Source of the DNA: Odiellus spinosus
Taxonomy: Eukaryota; Arthropoda; Arachnida; Opiliones; Phalangiidae
Direction of reading: 5' to 3'
Assembly: GCA_963920705.1 (NCBI GenBank)
Contig: OY987225.1
Coordinates: 17,005,492-17,069,491, forward strand
Length of the DNA stretch: 64,000 nt
The notes under the pieces are model-generated. The model made no database searches. It saw only the letters and a program-made list of their open reading frames with translations, and was not told the DNA's origin. A program made the translations under genes and the position numbers. Below, piece after piece: positions 1 through 9,860 of this stretch. The first letter of the stretch is position 1; every line of letters starts with the position of its first letter.

Positions 1-629
1 AGTCCATTCTTCACAAAACCTTTCGAGGAACCCGCGTGAAGTACAATAAGTCTCTTTCCTTTACCAGAAGGGACTTTCGGACCAGATATATCGTCCGACT
101 GCCAACATTGTGATACCGTATGGTTTTCATTCACCCACGTCTCGTCAATAAAAATAACATTGTCCTTCAAATCAATATCTTTTACCGTTTTTAGAAATTG
201 CCGACGGCGAGCCACGACGTCAGTTCTTTCCATAAGATGCTTGCGACTATCGACCTTTTTACACTCGAAACCAAGTTGATTTTTAAGTACTTGTCGTAAT
301 GATTCACGACCACCGCTGAAAATGGCTTATTGCGTCACATCGTCGACTTGTCGAAGGGATTCCAGTAATTTCTCTACAGTGGGGAGCTCTTTGTCTAAGT
401 AGAATTGATGTAATCGACGTCTAATGGCTCAAGCTGAAAGCTATCTACCTCAGTTACGGGGGATGAACGTCTTCTAGACTTCCCGGGACTCTGGGCAACC
501 TCGGCGTATGACTTTCCTATCTGTTCGGCATCTTTCACTTCCTTCTGAATCCTTTTAACCGTTGTACAACTTACACCAGTTGCTTCTGCCTTGCGAACTT
601 GAACCTGTAAAGTAACTCGTAAAGGCGAC
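1..629 (-). pseudogene. IS630/Tc1-mariner-type transposase, N-terminal half, broken
   Basis: Read on the minus strand from about 629 towards 1. The product starts with a helix-turn-helix-like stretch (TGVSCTTVKRIQKEV), then a linker, then the start of a DDE endonuclease core. The first catalytic Asp is visible in IFIDETWVN (Asp codon at 144-146), followed by GKGKRLIVLHAGSS, a hallmark of the insect DDE_3 transposase group. It is broken: the frame changes near 390-400 and there is an in-frame TAA at 327-329. The protein runs off the window edge before the second Asp. The matching C-terminal part lies immediately next door on the opposite strand, so the gene was cut and one piece inverted. Family assignment is from motifs; calling it dead is a direct reading of stop and frameshift. 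Confidence 0.8.
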
Positions 630-1065
630 ATGCAGAAATGGCTCGACGACCACCACATTCCCTATGACAAAACCTCACTCAAAGCGGAACTCTATGAAAT
701 AATTAAACTTCACAAGTCAAGAACCCTGAGATATGAAATTGACAAGATTGCTGAAAGTAGAGGTCACAAAGTGGTGAGGCTTTCACCGTACCATTGCCAG
801 TTTAATCCAATTGAGTTGATATGGGCACAAGTGAAGAACGAAGTTGTCAAAGAAGAATTCTGGTTTCAAACTATCGACGGTCAAAGATACCACAGTAAGG
901 GCCATAGAACGTGTTACACCGGAAAATTGGATCAACGCGATTATGCATGTGGAAAAGGTACTTGAAGAGTACTGGGAAAAAGATCCCATCATCGAAACCG
1001 CGATTGAACCTTTTATTATCAACATGCAAGATGACAGCAAAGACTCCGATGAATATTCGAACTAA
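630..1065 (+). pseudogene. IS630/Tc1-mariner-type transposase, C-terminal part, broken
   Basis: Plus-strand continuation of the same transposase family, in opposite orientation to the N-terminal half. It begins in KWLDDHHIPYDKT, which in this family follows the second catalytic Asp, and carries LSPYHCQFNPIELIWAQVK with the third acidic residue (Glu of PIE). A frameshift near 845-855 moves the reading frame; the second frame continues to ENWINAIMHVEKVLEEYW and a short acidic tail ending at the stop near 1065. The segment with the second Asp is absent here and may lie left of the window. It cannot encode an active enzyme as it stands. Confidence 0.8.
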
Positions 1066-1617
1066 TCGGGCAAAGAGTGCTTGAATTCTAAGACAATTGC
1101 ATTAATTTTTGATTATATTTATGTTTTTTCACTAATGGTGTCTTTCCTTAAATATTCAATGTTTTTAAATTCAGAGGTTAATCGTAATAAACAAAAAACT
1201 AGTACTGGTGTACTTTCTAATGTTGCTTCGTTATGTTATGAATTATACAGAATACTTGATCGCAATAAACAAAATATAACAGCAAATACACTGCAAAAAG
1301 CCGACGTTCTATAACACCGAACTTATCCACTCAATCTCGATAGCAGACGATATTGCAGACAGACATCGCAAGAGAAAAACAAGTTGATTAATAACTATAG
1401 GGTCGATGGTGGCGACCCCATTTCGGACGTTTTTCTCAGGGCTCTTCTTTCGTTGGGGCGACTATAGCACATTTCATTCAATCGTTCAATCTAGAGAAGG
1501 GGTTGTCAAATGGTCGCTCACGAGCTGTCCATTGTTGATCACAAAGGGTGTTGGTTTGTAGGCATAAAATTAATGTTTAGGAATAAGACACATTATGGTC
1601 TTGGTGCTGAAATTTAT
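1066..1617. other. Spacer without recognised gene
   Basis: AT-rich flank of the transposase remnant. A 77-codon open frame at 1081-1314 (+) has no recognisable motif and biased composition. I see no RNA gene or clear repeat. It probably lies in an intron of the UBR gene whose exons begin at 5791. Confidence 0.4.
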
Positions 1618-3066
1618 GCTGGGTCATTTCATTCACCTAGGCATGCAACCATGGGTCGGCAGATCTTAATGAAATTTGGTACATTTGTTTCTATGCTTAA
1701 AAAACTAGGATTCCCAGATTTTAAGATGAAAATAAAAATAATTGAATTTTTGCGAAATTTTGAGTAAACCCCCAAGATTTTTAGAACGTCAGAGAAAAAA
1801 GATTATGCTCTTGCGAAAATACCAATATCTTACTGGCGCTTCGGTTTAGTCTTTGGAATTTACCCATGTTTATAGAGTAAAAGGCGAGGAATCCGATGGT
1901 CATCTCGAAATCGGTCTACCTCTTTTAGTTTTTTGGTTTTTAGATTTTATAAATTTCTGGGGGGACCTACACTGTGTCGTGTGACGTCATGTGGCCCAAC
2001 TTTTAAAAATTTTATTTTTACTTTATTCAAGACCCCGAGAACACTTCTTTCACCTAGTACATGTTTGGATCTTGGTATTTGTTTCGTATTTAACTGGTAA
2101 TCAAAAACAAAAGTTTCAAATTTTTGGAATTTTTATATTCATATTATATTTTATTATGCACAGGGTGTTTCGAAAATAGTGGTAGGACCGAGATACAGTG
2201 GGTTCTATGGGCCATTTTAATACAAAAATGTTCTCTGACATTATGTCGTACGGGGCGCCGTTTAAGAGTTACGAAATTAATCCTGTGAGGATGACCGGTA
2301 TACTCAATGGAAAAATTAATTTTTACAAAGCGCGTGCTTTTAAACGCATTTTATCGTTGAGTGTACGTTTATTAATGTACGTTAAGGGGGTCATCCGCAC
2401 ATGATTCCTTTCCCTCTTAAACGGCGCCCCTTACGACAAAACATCACAGAACATTTTCGTCTTAAAATGGCCCATAACAGATAACACCCACTGGAGCTCG
2501 ATCCTAACACCATTTTCGAAACACCCTGTACATAATATAAATACAAAAATTCCAAAAAATTTAAACTTTTGTTTTTGATTACCAGTTAGATACGAAAAAA
2601 ATACCAAGAACCAAATATATACTAGGTGAAAGATGTGACCTCGGGGTCTTGAATAAAGTTAAAATAAAAATTTTAAAAGTTGGGCCTCATGACGTCACAC
2701 GTCACAGTGTAAGACCCCCGCGAAATTTAAAAAAATAAAAACCAAAAAACTAAAAGAGGTAGACCATTTTCGAGATGACCATCGGATTCCTCGCCTTTTA
2801 CTCTATAAACACGAGAAAATTCCAAAGAATCAACCGAAGCGCCAGTAAGATATTGGTATTTTCGCAAGAGCATTATCTTTTTTCTCTGACGTTCTAAAAA
2901 TCTTGGGGTTTACTCTAAATTTCGCCAAAAATTCAATTATTTTTATTTTCATATTAAAATCTGGGAATCCTAGTTTTTTAAGCATAGAAACAAATGTACC
3001 AAATTTCATTAAGATCTGCCGACCCATGCTTGCATGCCTAGTTGAAACCATATGGAATGACCCTGC
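1618..3066. mobile_element. Long-inverted-repeat (foldback) element
   Basis: The sequence from about 1618 to 2300 is repeated in reverse complement from about 2385 to 3066. Matching landmarks are CATGGGTCGGCAGATCTTAA (1650 region, and inverted near 3020), the stretch around AGGCGAGGAATCCGATGG, and the GGATGACC pair at 2288 and 2390. Arms are roughly 680 bp with scattered substitutions and small indels, so the copy is old. The short open frames on each arm resemble each other only because the arms are copies. No transposase is present, so it is a non-autonomous palindromic element; the superfamily is unknown. Confidence 0.8.
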
Positions 3067-3495
3067 TAGATGTTTACAACGAGGGGTTCCTTTTCATTAA
3101 AATATAAAATCTGAATCTTTTTCCAAATTGTTTTTCATTGAGAGACATTTCTCGAATGTTTAAATGCCCTAATAATTTTTTTAATTGTAGATTTGATGGA
3201 AAATATAATTTTTTCTCTTTACCCTCACTTTAAGATAAAGAAAAAACTTCTACCAGGCATTCAACAACAGCACTGGGTCCTGTAAAAAGGTTTAGGAAGG
3301 TAGAATATGTTTAAACTGTAGCCGTGTTATAAATTGATCAAAAGGTAAGGGAAAAGTCAGGGAATTGAAAAATCAACCAAAAGGAGATTGAATAAAATTG
3401 GGCAAATGTTCAGGAATTAAGAAGACTGCCAAAAGGTAAGGAAAAGTTTAAAATGGGCCAAAGGATTTGCAAAAGTTCTGGAATTGGAACATTGG
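3067..3495. repeat. Spacer with degenerate AAAGGTAAGGGAAAAG repeats
   Basis: From about 3330 a loose repeat of about 30 bp recurs, with a core like AAAAGGTAAGGGAAAAGT followed by a GGAATTGAAAAA-type segment. The same degenerate repeat resumes at 5475 on the far side of the minisatellite element, which suggests that element inserted into this array. Nothing else is recognised from 3067 to 3330. Confidence 0.55.
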
Positions 3496-5474
3496 CTATA
3501 AGCAAGAATTTATCTATACCCACGCAGGAATAATGAACCGTACGCTATAGGTCCAGTACAACGCTAGTTACAAATGGGAGGAGCTTTAACGTAATATACT
3601 CTAGGGAAAAGCGTGTTCAATTTACTCCTATTTACACCTATAATTCGATTTTAAATTTCCTATTTTTCCTATTAAATTTAAATTTTTTTTCCCTGGTCAC
3701 CCAGATCTCCATTTCCATAGCGTTATCTCCATTTCCATAGCGTTATTTCCATTTCCATAGCGTTATCTCCGTCTCCATAGCGTTATCTCCGTCTCCATAG
3801 CGTTATCTCCGTCTCCATAGCGTTATCTCCGTCTCCATAGCGTTATCTCCGTCTCCATAGCGTTATCTCCGTCTCCATAGCGTTATCTCCGTCTCCATAG
3901 CGTTATCTCCGTCTCCATAGCGTTATCTCCGTCTCCATAGCGTTATCTCCGTCTCCATAGCGTTATCTCCGTCTCCATAGCGTTATCTCCGTCTCCATAG
4001 CGTTATCTCCGTCTCCATAGCGTTATCTCCGTCTCCATAGCGTTATCTCCGTCTCCATAGCGTTATCTCCGCCTCCATAGCGTTATCTCCGCCTCCATAG
4101 CGTTATCTCCGCCTCCATAGCGTTATCTCCGCCTCCATAGCGTTATCTCCGCCTCCATAGCGTTATCTCCGCCTCCATAGCGTTATCTCCGCCTCCATAG
4201 CGTTATCTCCGCCTCCATAGCGTTATCTCCGCCTCCATAGCGTTATCTCCGCCTCCATAGCGTTATCTCCGCCTCCATAGCGTTATCTCCGCCTCCATAG
4301 CGTTATCTCCGCCTCCATAGCGTTATCTCCGCCTCCATAGCGTTATCTCCGCCGCCATAGCGTTATCTCCGCCGCCATAGCGTTGTCGCCGCCGCCATAG
4401 CGTTGTCGCCGCCGCCATAGCGTTGTCGCCGCCTCCATAGCGTTGTCGCCGCCTCCATAGCGTTGTCGCCGCCTCCATAGCGTTGTCGCCGCCTCCATAG
4501 CGTTGTCGCCGCCTCCATAGCGTTGTCGCCGCCTCCATAGCGTTATCGCCGCCTCCATAGCGTTATCGCCGCCTCCATAGCGTTGTCGCCGCCTCCACGG
4601 CGTTGTCGCCGCCGCCACGGCGTTGTCGCCGCCGCCACGGCGTTGTCGCCGCCTCCACGGCGTTGTCGCCGCCTCCACGGCGTTGTCGCCGCCTCCACGG
4701 CGTTGTCGTCGCCTCCACGGCGTTGTCGCCGCCTCCATAGCGTTGTCGCCGCCTCCATGGCGTTATCGCCGCCTCCATGGCGTTATCGCCGCCTCCATGG
4801 CGTTGTCGCCGCCTCCATGGCATTGTCGCCGCCTCCATAGCGTGGTCGCCGCCTCCATAGCGTGGTCGCCGCCTCCATAGCGTGGTCGCCGCCTCCATAG
4901 CGTGGTCGCCGCCTCCATAGCGTGGTCGCCGCCTCCATAGCGTGGTCGCCGCCTCCACGGCGTTGTCGCCGCCTCCACGGCGTTGTCGCCGCCTCCACGG
5001 CGTTGTCGCCGCCTCCACGGCGTTGTCGCCGCCTCCACGGCGTTGTCGCCGCCTCCACGGCGTTGTCGCCGCCGCCACGGCGTTGTCGCCGCCGCCACGG
5101 CGTTGTCGCCGCCGCCACGGCGTTGTCGCCGCCGCCACGGCGTTGTCGCCGCCTCCACGGCGTTGTCGCCGCCGCCACGGCGTTGTCGCCGCCTCCACGG
5201 CGTTGTCGCCGCCTCCACGGCGTTGTCGTCGCCTCCATAGCGTTGTCGCCGCCTCCATAGCGTTGTCGCCGCCTCCATAGCGTTGTCGCCGCCTCCATAG
5301 CGTTATCGCCGCGTGTAAGCCGTGTTACGCCCTTACTGTAGAAAACGTTTCCTGTGCACGTGACAGCAGGCGGGGTTTATGGCCCAATAGGCTCTACCCG
5401 ATTGTATATAGCATGCATTCAAAGCTATACCTGTTCATTATTCTTGCGTGGTTTAGATGTATTCTTTCTAAAAG
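3496..5474. mobile_element. TIR element carrying a minisatellite
   Basis: The left end (3496-3538) and right end (5433-5474) are imperfect inverted repeats about 40 bp long. The shared core is CCACGC[AG][AG]GAATAATGAAC, preceded by an AAGAATNNATCTA-like stretch. Between them lie short unique flanks and a 1.6-kb array of a 20-bp GC-rich unit. No coding capacity. Sequence similar to the outside repeat occurs on both sides, consistent with insertion of the whole unit. I read it as a non-autonomous DNA element whose interior expanded as a minisatellite. Confidence 0.6.
3701..5312. repeat. 20-bp GC-rich minisatellite, about 80 copies
   Basis: Tandem unit of 20 bp, consensus CGTTATCTCCGYCTCCATAG at the left. 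Variants occur in blocks: TCTCCATTTCC, then TCTCCGTCTCC, TCTCCGCCTCC, TCTCCGCCGCC, then TCGCCGCCTCC with ATAG or ACGG endings, then a CGTGGTC block near 4840-4940, and back. Period 20 is not a multiple of 3, so all three frames are visited and the long open frames with WRRR/AATT or SPPP patterns are artefacts. GC content is far above that of the surroundings. Confidence 0.97.
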
Positions 5475-5620
5475 TTTAAGGAAAAGTTAGGGAATTGAAA
5501 AATTTACTAAAAGGTAAGGGAAAAGTTATGGAATTGGAAAAAAAATGGTCAAAGGGTCAAAAGCTCAGGGAATCGAAAAATTTGGCCAAAAGGTAAGGGA
5601 AAAGATAAGAAATTGTATCA
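5475..5620. repeat. Degenerate AAAGGTAAGGGAAAAG repeats, right flank
   Basis: Resumption of the loose 30-bp-type repeat seen at 3330-3495, with cores such as AAAAGGTAAGGGAAAAGTTA. The TIR element with the minisatellite lies between the two blocks. Confidence 0.5.
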
Positions 5621-5790
5621 AAAACTTGATATGTTTCTAAATGATGCCGTGAAAGAGAGACTGTTCATTCGGCATATTATTATTATTTTAGAATTACTCT
5701 GGCCGGGAATGTTTGATGAATAAATTCTGCTGTTTTGTAAATAAAATACTAGTTCTTTGAATTGAAATGTTTTATTGTATTGTATTTTAG

Positions 5791-6064
5791 CTTATTCCAT
5801 TGCCTGATGACTACAGTGAGTTAATAAACAATGTGTCTATGTTCACTTGTCCAAACTCTGAGGGTGATGATTGCCGTTCTCCAACAATGTGCTTGGTCTG
5901 CGGAGCTATTCTTTGTTCTCAGAGCTATTGCTGTCAAATAGAATTGGACAGTCATAATATGGTTGGAGCTTGTACGAATCATGCTATATCTTGCGGAGCT
6001 GGCACTGGGATATTTTTGAGAGTCAGAGATTGCAAGGTTTTACTCTTAACAAGTCTTACAAAAG
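5791..6064 (+). CDS. Ubr1: UBR1/UBR2-type E3 ubiquitin ligase, penultimate exon
   Basis: N-recognins of the UBR1/UBR2 family bind destabilising N-terminal residues and ubiquitinate the protein with a RAD6-type E2. This exon encodes part of the conserved C-terminal domain: LPDDYSELIN, then FTCPNS, TMCLVCGAILCSQSYCC, GACTNHAISCGAGTGIFL and VRDCKVLLL, with the expected Cys/His spacing. The acceptor is TGTATTTTAG just before 5791 and the donor is AAAG/GTAAAT after 6064. The exon holds 91 codons plus one base, and that G is completed by GT of the next exon to give Gly. The open frame that runs past 6064 is intron read-through. Earlier exons must lie left of the window. The symbol is by family; whether the orthologue is UBR1 or UBR2 cannot be settled here. 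Confidence 0.93.
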
Positions 6065-6899
6065 GTAAATTGTTTTTTAATAGAGCTTTTAACTGGCCTG
6101 CATTAAGGTGGGAGCACGTGACCTAGGCCCCACAAAATTTGCGGGCATGAAAATCCAAAAATTACGAATGTGTCTACTTGGGCTACTAGACTTTTTTTTT
6201 TTTGGTGTCCCAATAAATTAACTTTAGCAACTTAATAAGGGCTAATAGTGTGATCTTCATTCTAAAAATTATCATCAAAATTCAAGATAAAGAAGGAAAT
6301 TTTAATTTTATCCCTGTGAATAGCTGTAAAAATATAACTAAATAACTACGCATCACCTAGTAACGGATTCTAAATATAATGCTTAAGGGGGCGAACTAGG
6401 ACGCCGATGGCTTAGTGGGTTTCGTATTCAGGGAAGCTGAGTGCTAGATGGAGAATGCAGTTAGTTTTGGGTATCATCAACCATCTTTTATGATTATCAA
6501 TTATTTTCTGAAATACCTGTCAGCTGTTCATGTTCCTTTCTAGGTATGGAATTAAAGATGTAGCGTGTAACAGTTGTAGCGTTATCAATTATAAAACTAA
6601 TTAAAAAGGTCTCAACTAGTGAGATTAAGACGAGATTGTCTATTATCAGTTGTTTTTTTTTTTTATTTAAAAAAGAAACAGACCACCCCTGACTTGAGGA
6701 GATCAATATATCAAAAAAGTCAAGACAAAACGCATGTTACAAGATTTAAAGTTTAATATATTGGAATATAACATATTCTTGAGGAGGCTTTATTCAAAGC
6801 CTTGCTCTTACAACTGTAATTTATAGAACGGCTAGGACTGGCCCAATGGCCACACCATCCTGTCAAAAACTTTGCACTATTTACAAAACTATTAAATAG

Positions 6900-7870
6900 A
6901 CTTTATACACATTTTTTTACAACAAAATTTGATCCTCCTTAAGCCACTAACCTATCACAGTGGTGAGAGGGGAGAGGTAGTTGCAACTTCCCAGACCAAC
7001 TCATTCTCTCAACTCTTCCACCTGTATGAGGAACTTCCCGAGCTCCCTGCATTCATACTCCCCAAATCCCAGCTGTTCCTCTATGGTTTAATGTCATGCC
7101 CCAAGTCGCCCCATAAGTCAGACATTCATACACCAAATGCTCTAACATCTTCGCTCTCCAATCATTCACCGCCAAAGTCTTCCACTGCCCTTTAAAAAGC
7201 AATACCTCTACCAATTTCTTACACCCTAGAGCCCCGCCATCTTATGTGCCATGCCAACTTTTCCCCTGTCGTATGCCAATCCCCCCAGTCCTTATTAATT
7301 TCCCCAAACTCATCATCAGAGTTAGCCTAATGCTTCCACCATTGGGTTTCTACCCCTATCATCCACAAGCAGTCAAACAGTATCCTTGGCCACCGCGACA
7401 AGGACATAGTCCTGTACTGGCAGGCCATCTTCACCTTCCTAAAATCACCATCCTCCTCTTTCCACCATCAAAGGCCCCCTTATTGCGGCCCCAAAAATAA
7501 ACTGCCATAAATACAACATCATCCACAAAAAAGAGTGCAGGGATGGCTATTGCTCCTAAACCCACACCCTGGGCACTTTCTAAACGCGTATCCACTAGTT
7601 TCTTTACCTATAAAGCATAGAGTATAGGGGATAACACTCAGCTCTGCCTAAGCCCCTTCCCAGTCCTTATGCCATGCCCTCCTTATGGGGGTCCCATGCC
7701 ACGTTGAGAGTGGTCCCGTCATACAAAACACCTCGAAATGGCCCCTTTCTAGACCTTCTTCTCTAACGGTGGCCCACATCCCTCCATGCCAAACATTATC
7801 ATAGGCCTTTTGAACAGGAAAGCTATAACTCCCCTCTCCTCTTCCTCCCGTCAATTAAGACTTTAGAACA
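6900..7870 (-). pseudogene. Non-LTR retrotransposon reverse transcriptase remnant
   Basis: On the minus strand, from about 7855 downwards, the translation reads VQKAYDNVWHGGMWATVREEG, the motif A region of non-LTR reverse transcriptases, although the usual Asp in front of VQKAYD is replaced by Pro. Further on come GLRQ, a stop, VLSPILYAL and then LFFVDDVVFMA with the catalytic DD pair (codons near 7515-7526). Stops and frame changes interrupt it, so it is a dead fragment. The rest towards 6900 is GC-rich relative to the intron and probably the degraded C-terminal part. It lies antisense within the UBR intron. Confidence 0.7.
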
Positions 7871-7908
7871 AATAAGTTTTTAGTCACCCCCTCCCCTTTC
7901 TAAAGCCA

Positions 7909-8051
7909 TTTTGAAAAAGTTTGTCTGATCTGAAGAGGTCCTCAAGAACACTACAAAAGTCTTGGGGAAGTCTTTACGACTTCTCCAAGGCTTCTTGATA
8001 CGATGAAAGACTTACCCAAGACCTCTTAAGACTAACTTTTTTTGGTAAGGG
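7909..8051. mobile_element. Short MITE-like copy (GTCTTGGGGAAGTC family)
   Basis: Shares GATCTGAAGAGGTC, AAAAGTCTTGGGGAAGTCTT, GACCTCTTAAGACTAA and the terminal GGTAAGGG with the element at 9108-9348. Internal segments are inverted copies of one another, as in a foldback MITE. The left terminus is eroded. Confidence 0.65.
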
Positions 8052-8468
8052 CACTAATTGTATTATTGCCTTACAATATACCCATTAAGCGTCCAGCCAA
8101 AATTTTACAAAACAACTTTTCAAAGCTACTACTAAGTAGGATCCCACTGTAGTTGGCAAACTCCTTCTCCTTGCCCCCTTTATTCAATAAAATCCCCCGG
8201 CCGTCAGCCATAAGTGTTGTTTTCATACAAGAACAATAAAAATATTCAGGGAAACCAATGCATTTAATTCCTCGTCTAGGCCTTGTCCATGAATTAAACC
8301 CTTATTAGATCTGATTAAACTTTATATCTTGTTGTTTAGTGAAATATTACGCTGGCTTGGTAGTTTCTAAGTACATAACCTTAAAAAGGAAACTTTTATC
8401 TTTTAGGAATCCCTTGAACTCAAACCATCATTTATTCTAATATATAAATTTTTATTTTTGTTGTCTAG

Positions 8469-8668
8469 GTTGCTTTGTACCACCACCGTATGTTGATGCG
8501 TATGGGGAGACGGATCAAGGTTTACAACGGGGAAATCCTCTTCACTTGTGCCAGGATCGCTATAAAGATTTACATAGAATGTGGCTCAGCCATAGTATAC
8601 CGGAACAAATTGCGCACGCGTTAGAAATCTCAGCCGCGCTATCGGGGAATAATTGGCAACTTATGTGA
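8469..8668 (+). CDS. Ubr1: UBR1/UBR2-type E3 ubiquitin ligase, terminal exon
   Basis: Last coding exon of the same gene. It starts GT to complete the Gly codon, then encodes CFVPPPYVDAYGETDQG, LQRGNPLHLCQDRY and MWLSHSIPEQIAHALE, which are the conserved C-terminal motifs of UBR1/UBR2 proteins, and ends NNWQLM followed by TGA at 8666-8668. The acceptor TTGTTGTCTAG precedes 8469. A NWQ-type C-terminus fits the family. Length and phase agree exactly with the upstream exon, so this is the true 3' end of an apparently intact gene. No stop or frameshift is present. Confidence 0.94.
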
Positions 8669-8831
8669 ATTTATATCAAATATTTAATTAAAGCTTATTG
8701 AGTTTATATGGGATTATTCTACAAATACCCTTTGGTTTTTAGGTTCTTTGTGTAAAAAAAAAGCTATTAAAAAATTATTTAATTTTCCTGGAGATAATGT
8801 AAATGATGCGGAGATTCAAATTTTGATTTTA

Positions 8832-8837
8832 AATAAA
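8832..8837 (+). promoter_or_regulatory. Candidate poly(A) signal of the UBR gene
   Basis: AATAAA lies 164 bases after the UBR stop codon in an AT-rich 3' UTR-like stretch. Another AATAAA occurs near 8986. Which is used cannot be told from sequence alone. Confidence 0.4.
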
Positions 8838-9107
8838 TTTAGATAGTTCTCAGAACCGTTTTGTGATTATTTAAGTGAATTATTAGCATCATTGTGATGG
8901 GAACAGTGAGATGTACTAGCAATTTCCGAGAATGATGCTAAAAGATTCCCCCTTTTGAGGCTTTTAATTCTGCTGTGAAACTTTTAAATAAAGAGAAACC
9001 GCATGGAAGGAATACAGTTTATGGGGTGTAAATGGCCCGCAGTAAAAACAAGAGAGCTTTCGGCTCTGGAGTATTTATCAATCTAACAATATAATCTTAT
9101 AATCCAT

Positions 9108-9348
9108 CCCTTACCAAAAAAATTGAGTCTTAAGAGGTCTTGGGGAAGTCTTTCGGTTGTCTTATTTAGTCTTAAGTGGTCTTCCATTACGTCAGTAAGT
9201 CTTGGGGAAGTCTTTCGGGTGTCTTATTTAGTCTTAAGTGGTCTTCCATTACGTCAATAAGTCTTGGGGAAGTCTTAAAGACTTCCCCAAGACTTTTGCA
9301 GCGTTCTTGAAGACCTCTTCAGATCAGGCTAACTTTTTTCCGTAAGGG
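9108..9348. mobile_element. MITE with CCCTTAC termini
   Basis: Begins CCCTTACCAAAAAAATTGAG and ends CTAACTTTTTTCCGTAAGGG, so the ends are inverted repeats. The interior has three direct copies of TAAGTCTTGGGGAAGTCTT-like sequence separated by GTCTTATTTAGTCTTAAG, plus an inverted CTTCCCCAAGACTT copy near 9285. The two bases on each side are AT. No coding capacity. A shorter relative lies at 7909-8051. Confidence 0.7.
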
Positions 9349-9429
9349 ATACAGCGCAAATTTTAGCTGTTACATGAGACAGCCTGTTTTTTACAACGAT
9401 TGAAATGCTTGTCATTTAATACCCGCCAC

Positions 9430-9860
9430 ATCCCAGATTCTTCACACCCTCGTCTAAATTTAACTCTCCCTGTTTTTAATAAATAAACCCTCTATAAACT
9501 TCCGTTTATAAAACCCTTTTTCATCATATAAAATTTTCATACTATTGAGGCCAACATTACGACCCAACCCCTCCAACATGTGTTTTGCCAAATCATTACT
9601 TACATCACCTTTTTTTATACAGTTTTGATGTTCTTTAAACCGTTCCCCCATGGTTCTTTTTGTTTCCCTGATGTAACTTTTACCTCATTTGCATCTGATT
9701 TCGTATACAATACCTTGGTTATCAAATAGCAATTTTTCCCTCCTCAGATTTATTATTAACTAGTAATTTTTTAATTTGTTCCTCCCTTTATGAATTAAAG
9801 TTATTCCAAATGGTTTTAAAAGACGATTTGCTAATTCGCTATTTCCTTGCCAATATTTTT
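9430..9860 (-). pseudogene. Penelope-like retroelement, GIY-YIG endonuclease remnant
   Basis: Minus-strand translation from about 9860: NRLLKPFGITLIHK, a linker, then DNQGIVYEIRCK, a stop, GKSYIRETKRTMGERFKEHQN, and later ALAKH-like sequence (NDLAKHM) and FYKRKFIEGLFI. This is the order of the C-terminal GIY-YIG domain of Penelope-like elements (GVVYKI, YIGET, RIKEH, EAL.I). The in-frame TGA in the endonuclease and loss of the Gly in the YIG motif (YIR here) indicate a dead copy. The reverse transcriptase part would lie at higher coordinates but is not recognisable. Confidence 0.75.

Larger units (their letters stand above)
6065..8468 (+). other. UBR intron with retroelement debris
   Basis: Intron between the two recognised UBR exons, GTAAAT donor and TTGTTGTCTAG acceptor with a T-rich tract upstream. 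It contains an antisense non-LTR reverse transcriptase remnant (6900-7870) and a MITE-like copy (7909-8051). The remaining parts (6130-6900, 8052-8460) are AT-rich and show no gene. A TGGCTTAGTGGG motif near 6410 resembles a pol III A box but has no matching B box. Confidence 0.85.

Noticed and set aside
4323-5298. Several open frames of 70-231 codons on both strands in the 20-bp minisatellite
   Set aside because: They arise in every frame from a stop-free 20-bp repeat with period 60 nt; no promoter, splice or codon signal supports translation.
3701-5312. CRISPR array
   Set aside because: The units are contiguous tandem repeats without unique spacers, no cas genes exist, and the DNA is eukaryotic. 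The same applies to the 20-, 27- and 30-bp arrays elsewhere.
6400-6450. tRNA gene or SINE from a TGGCTTAGTGGG A-box-like motif
   Set aside because: No B box at the right distance and no cloverleaf.
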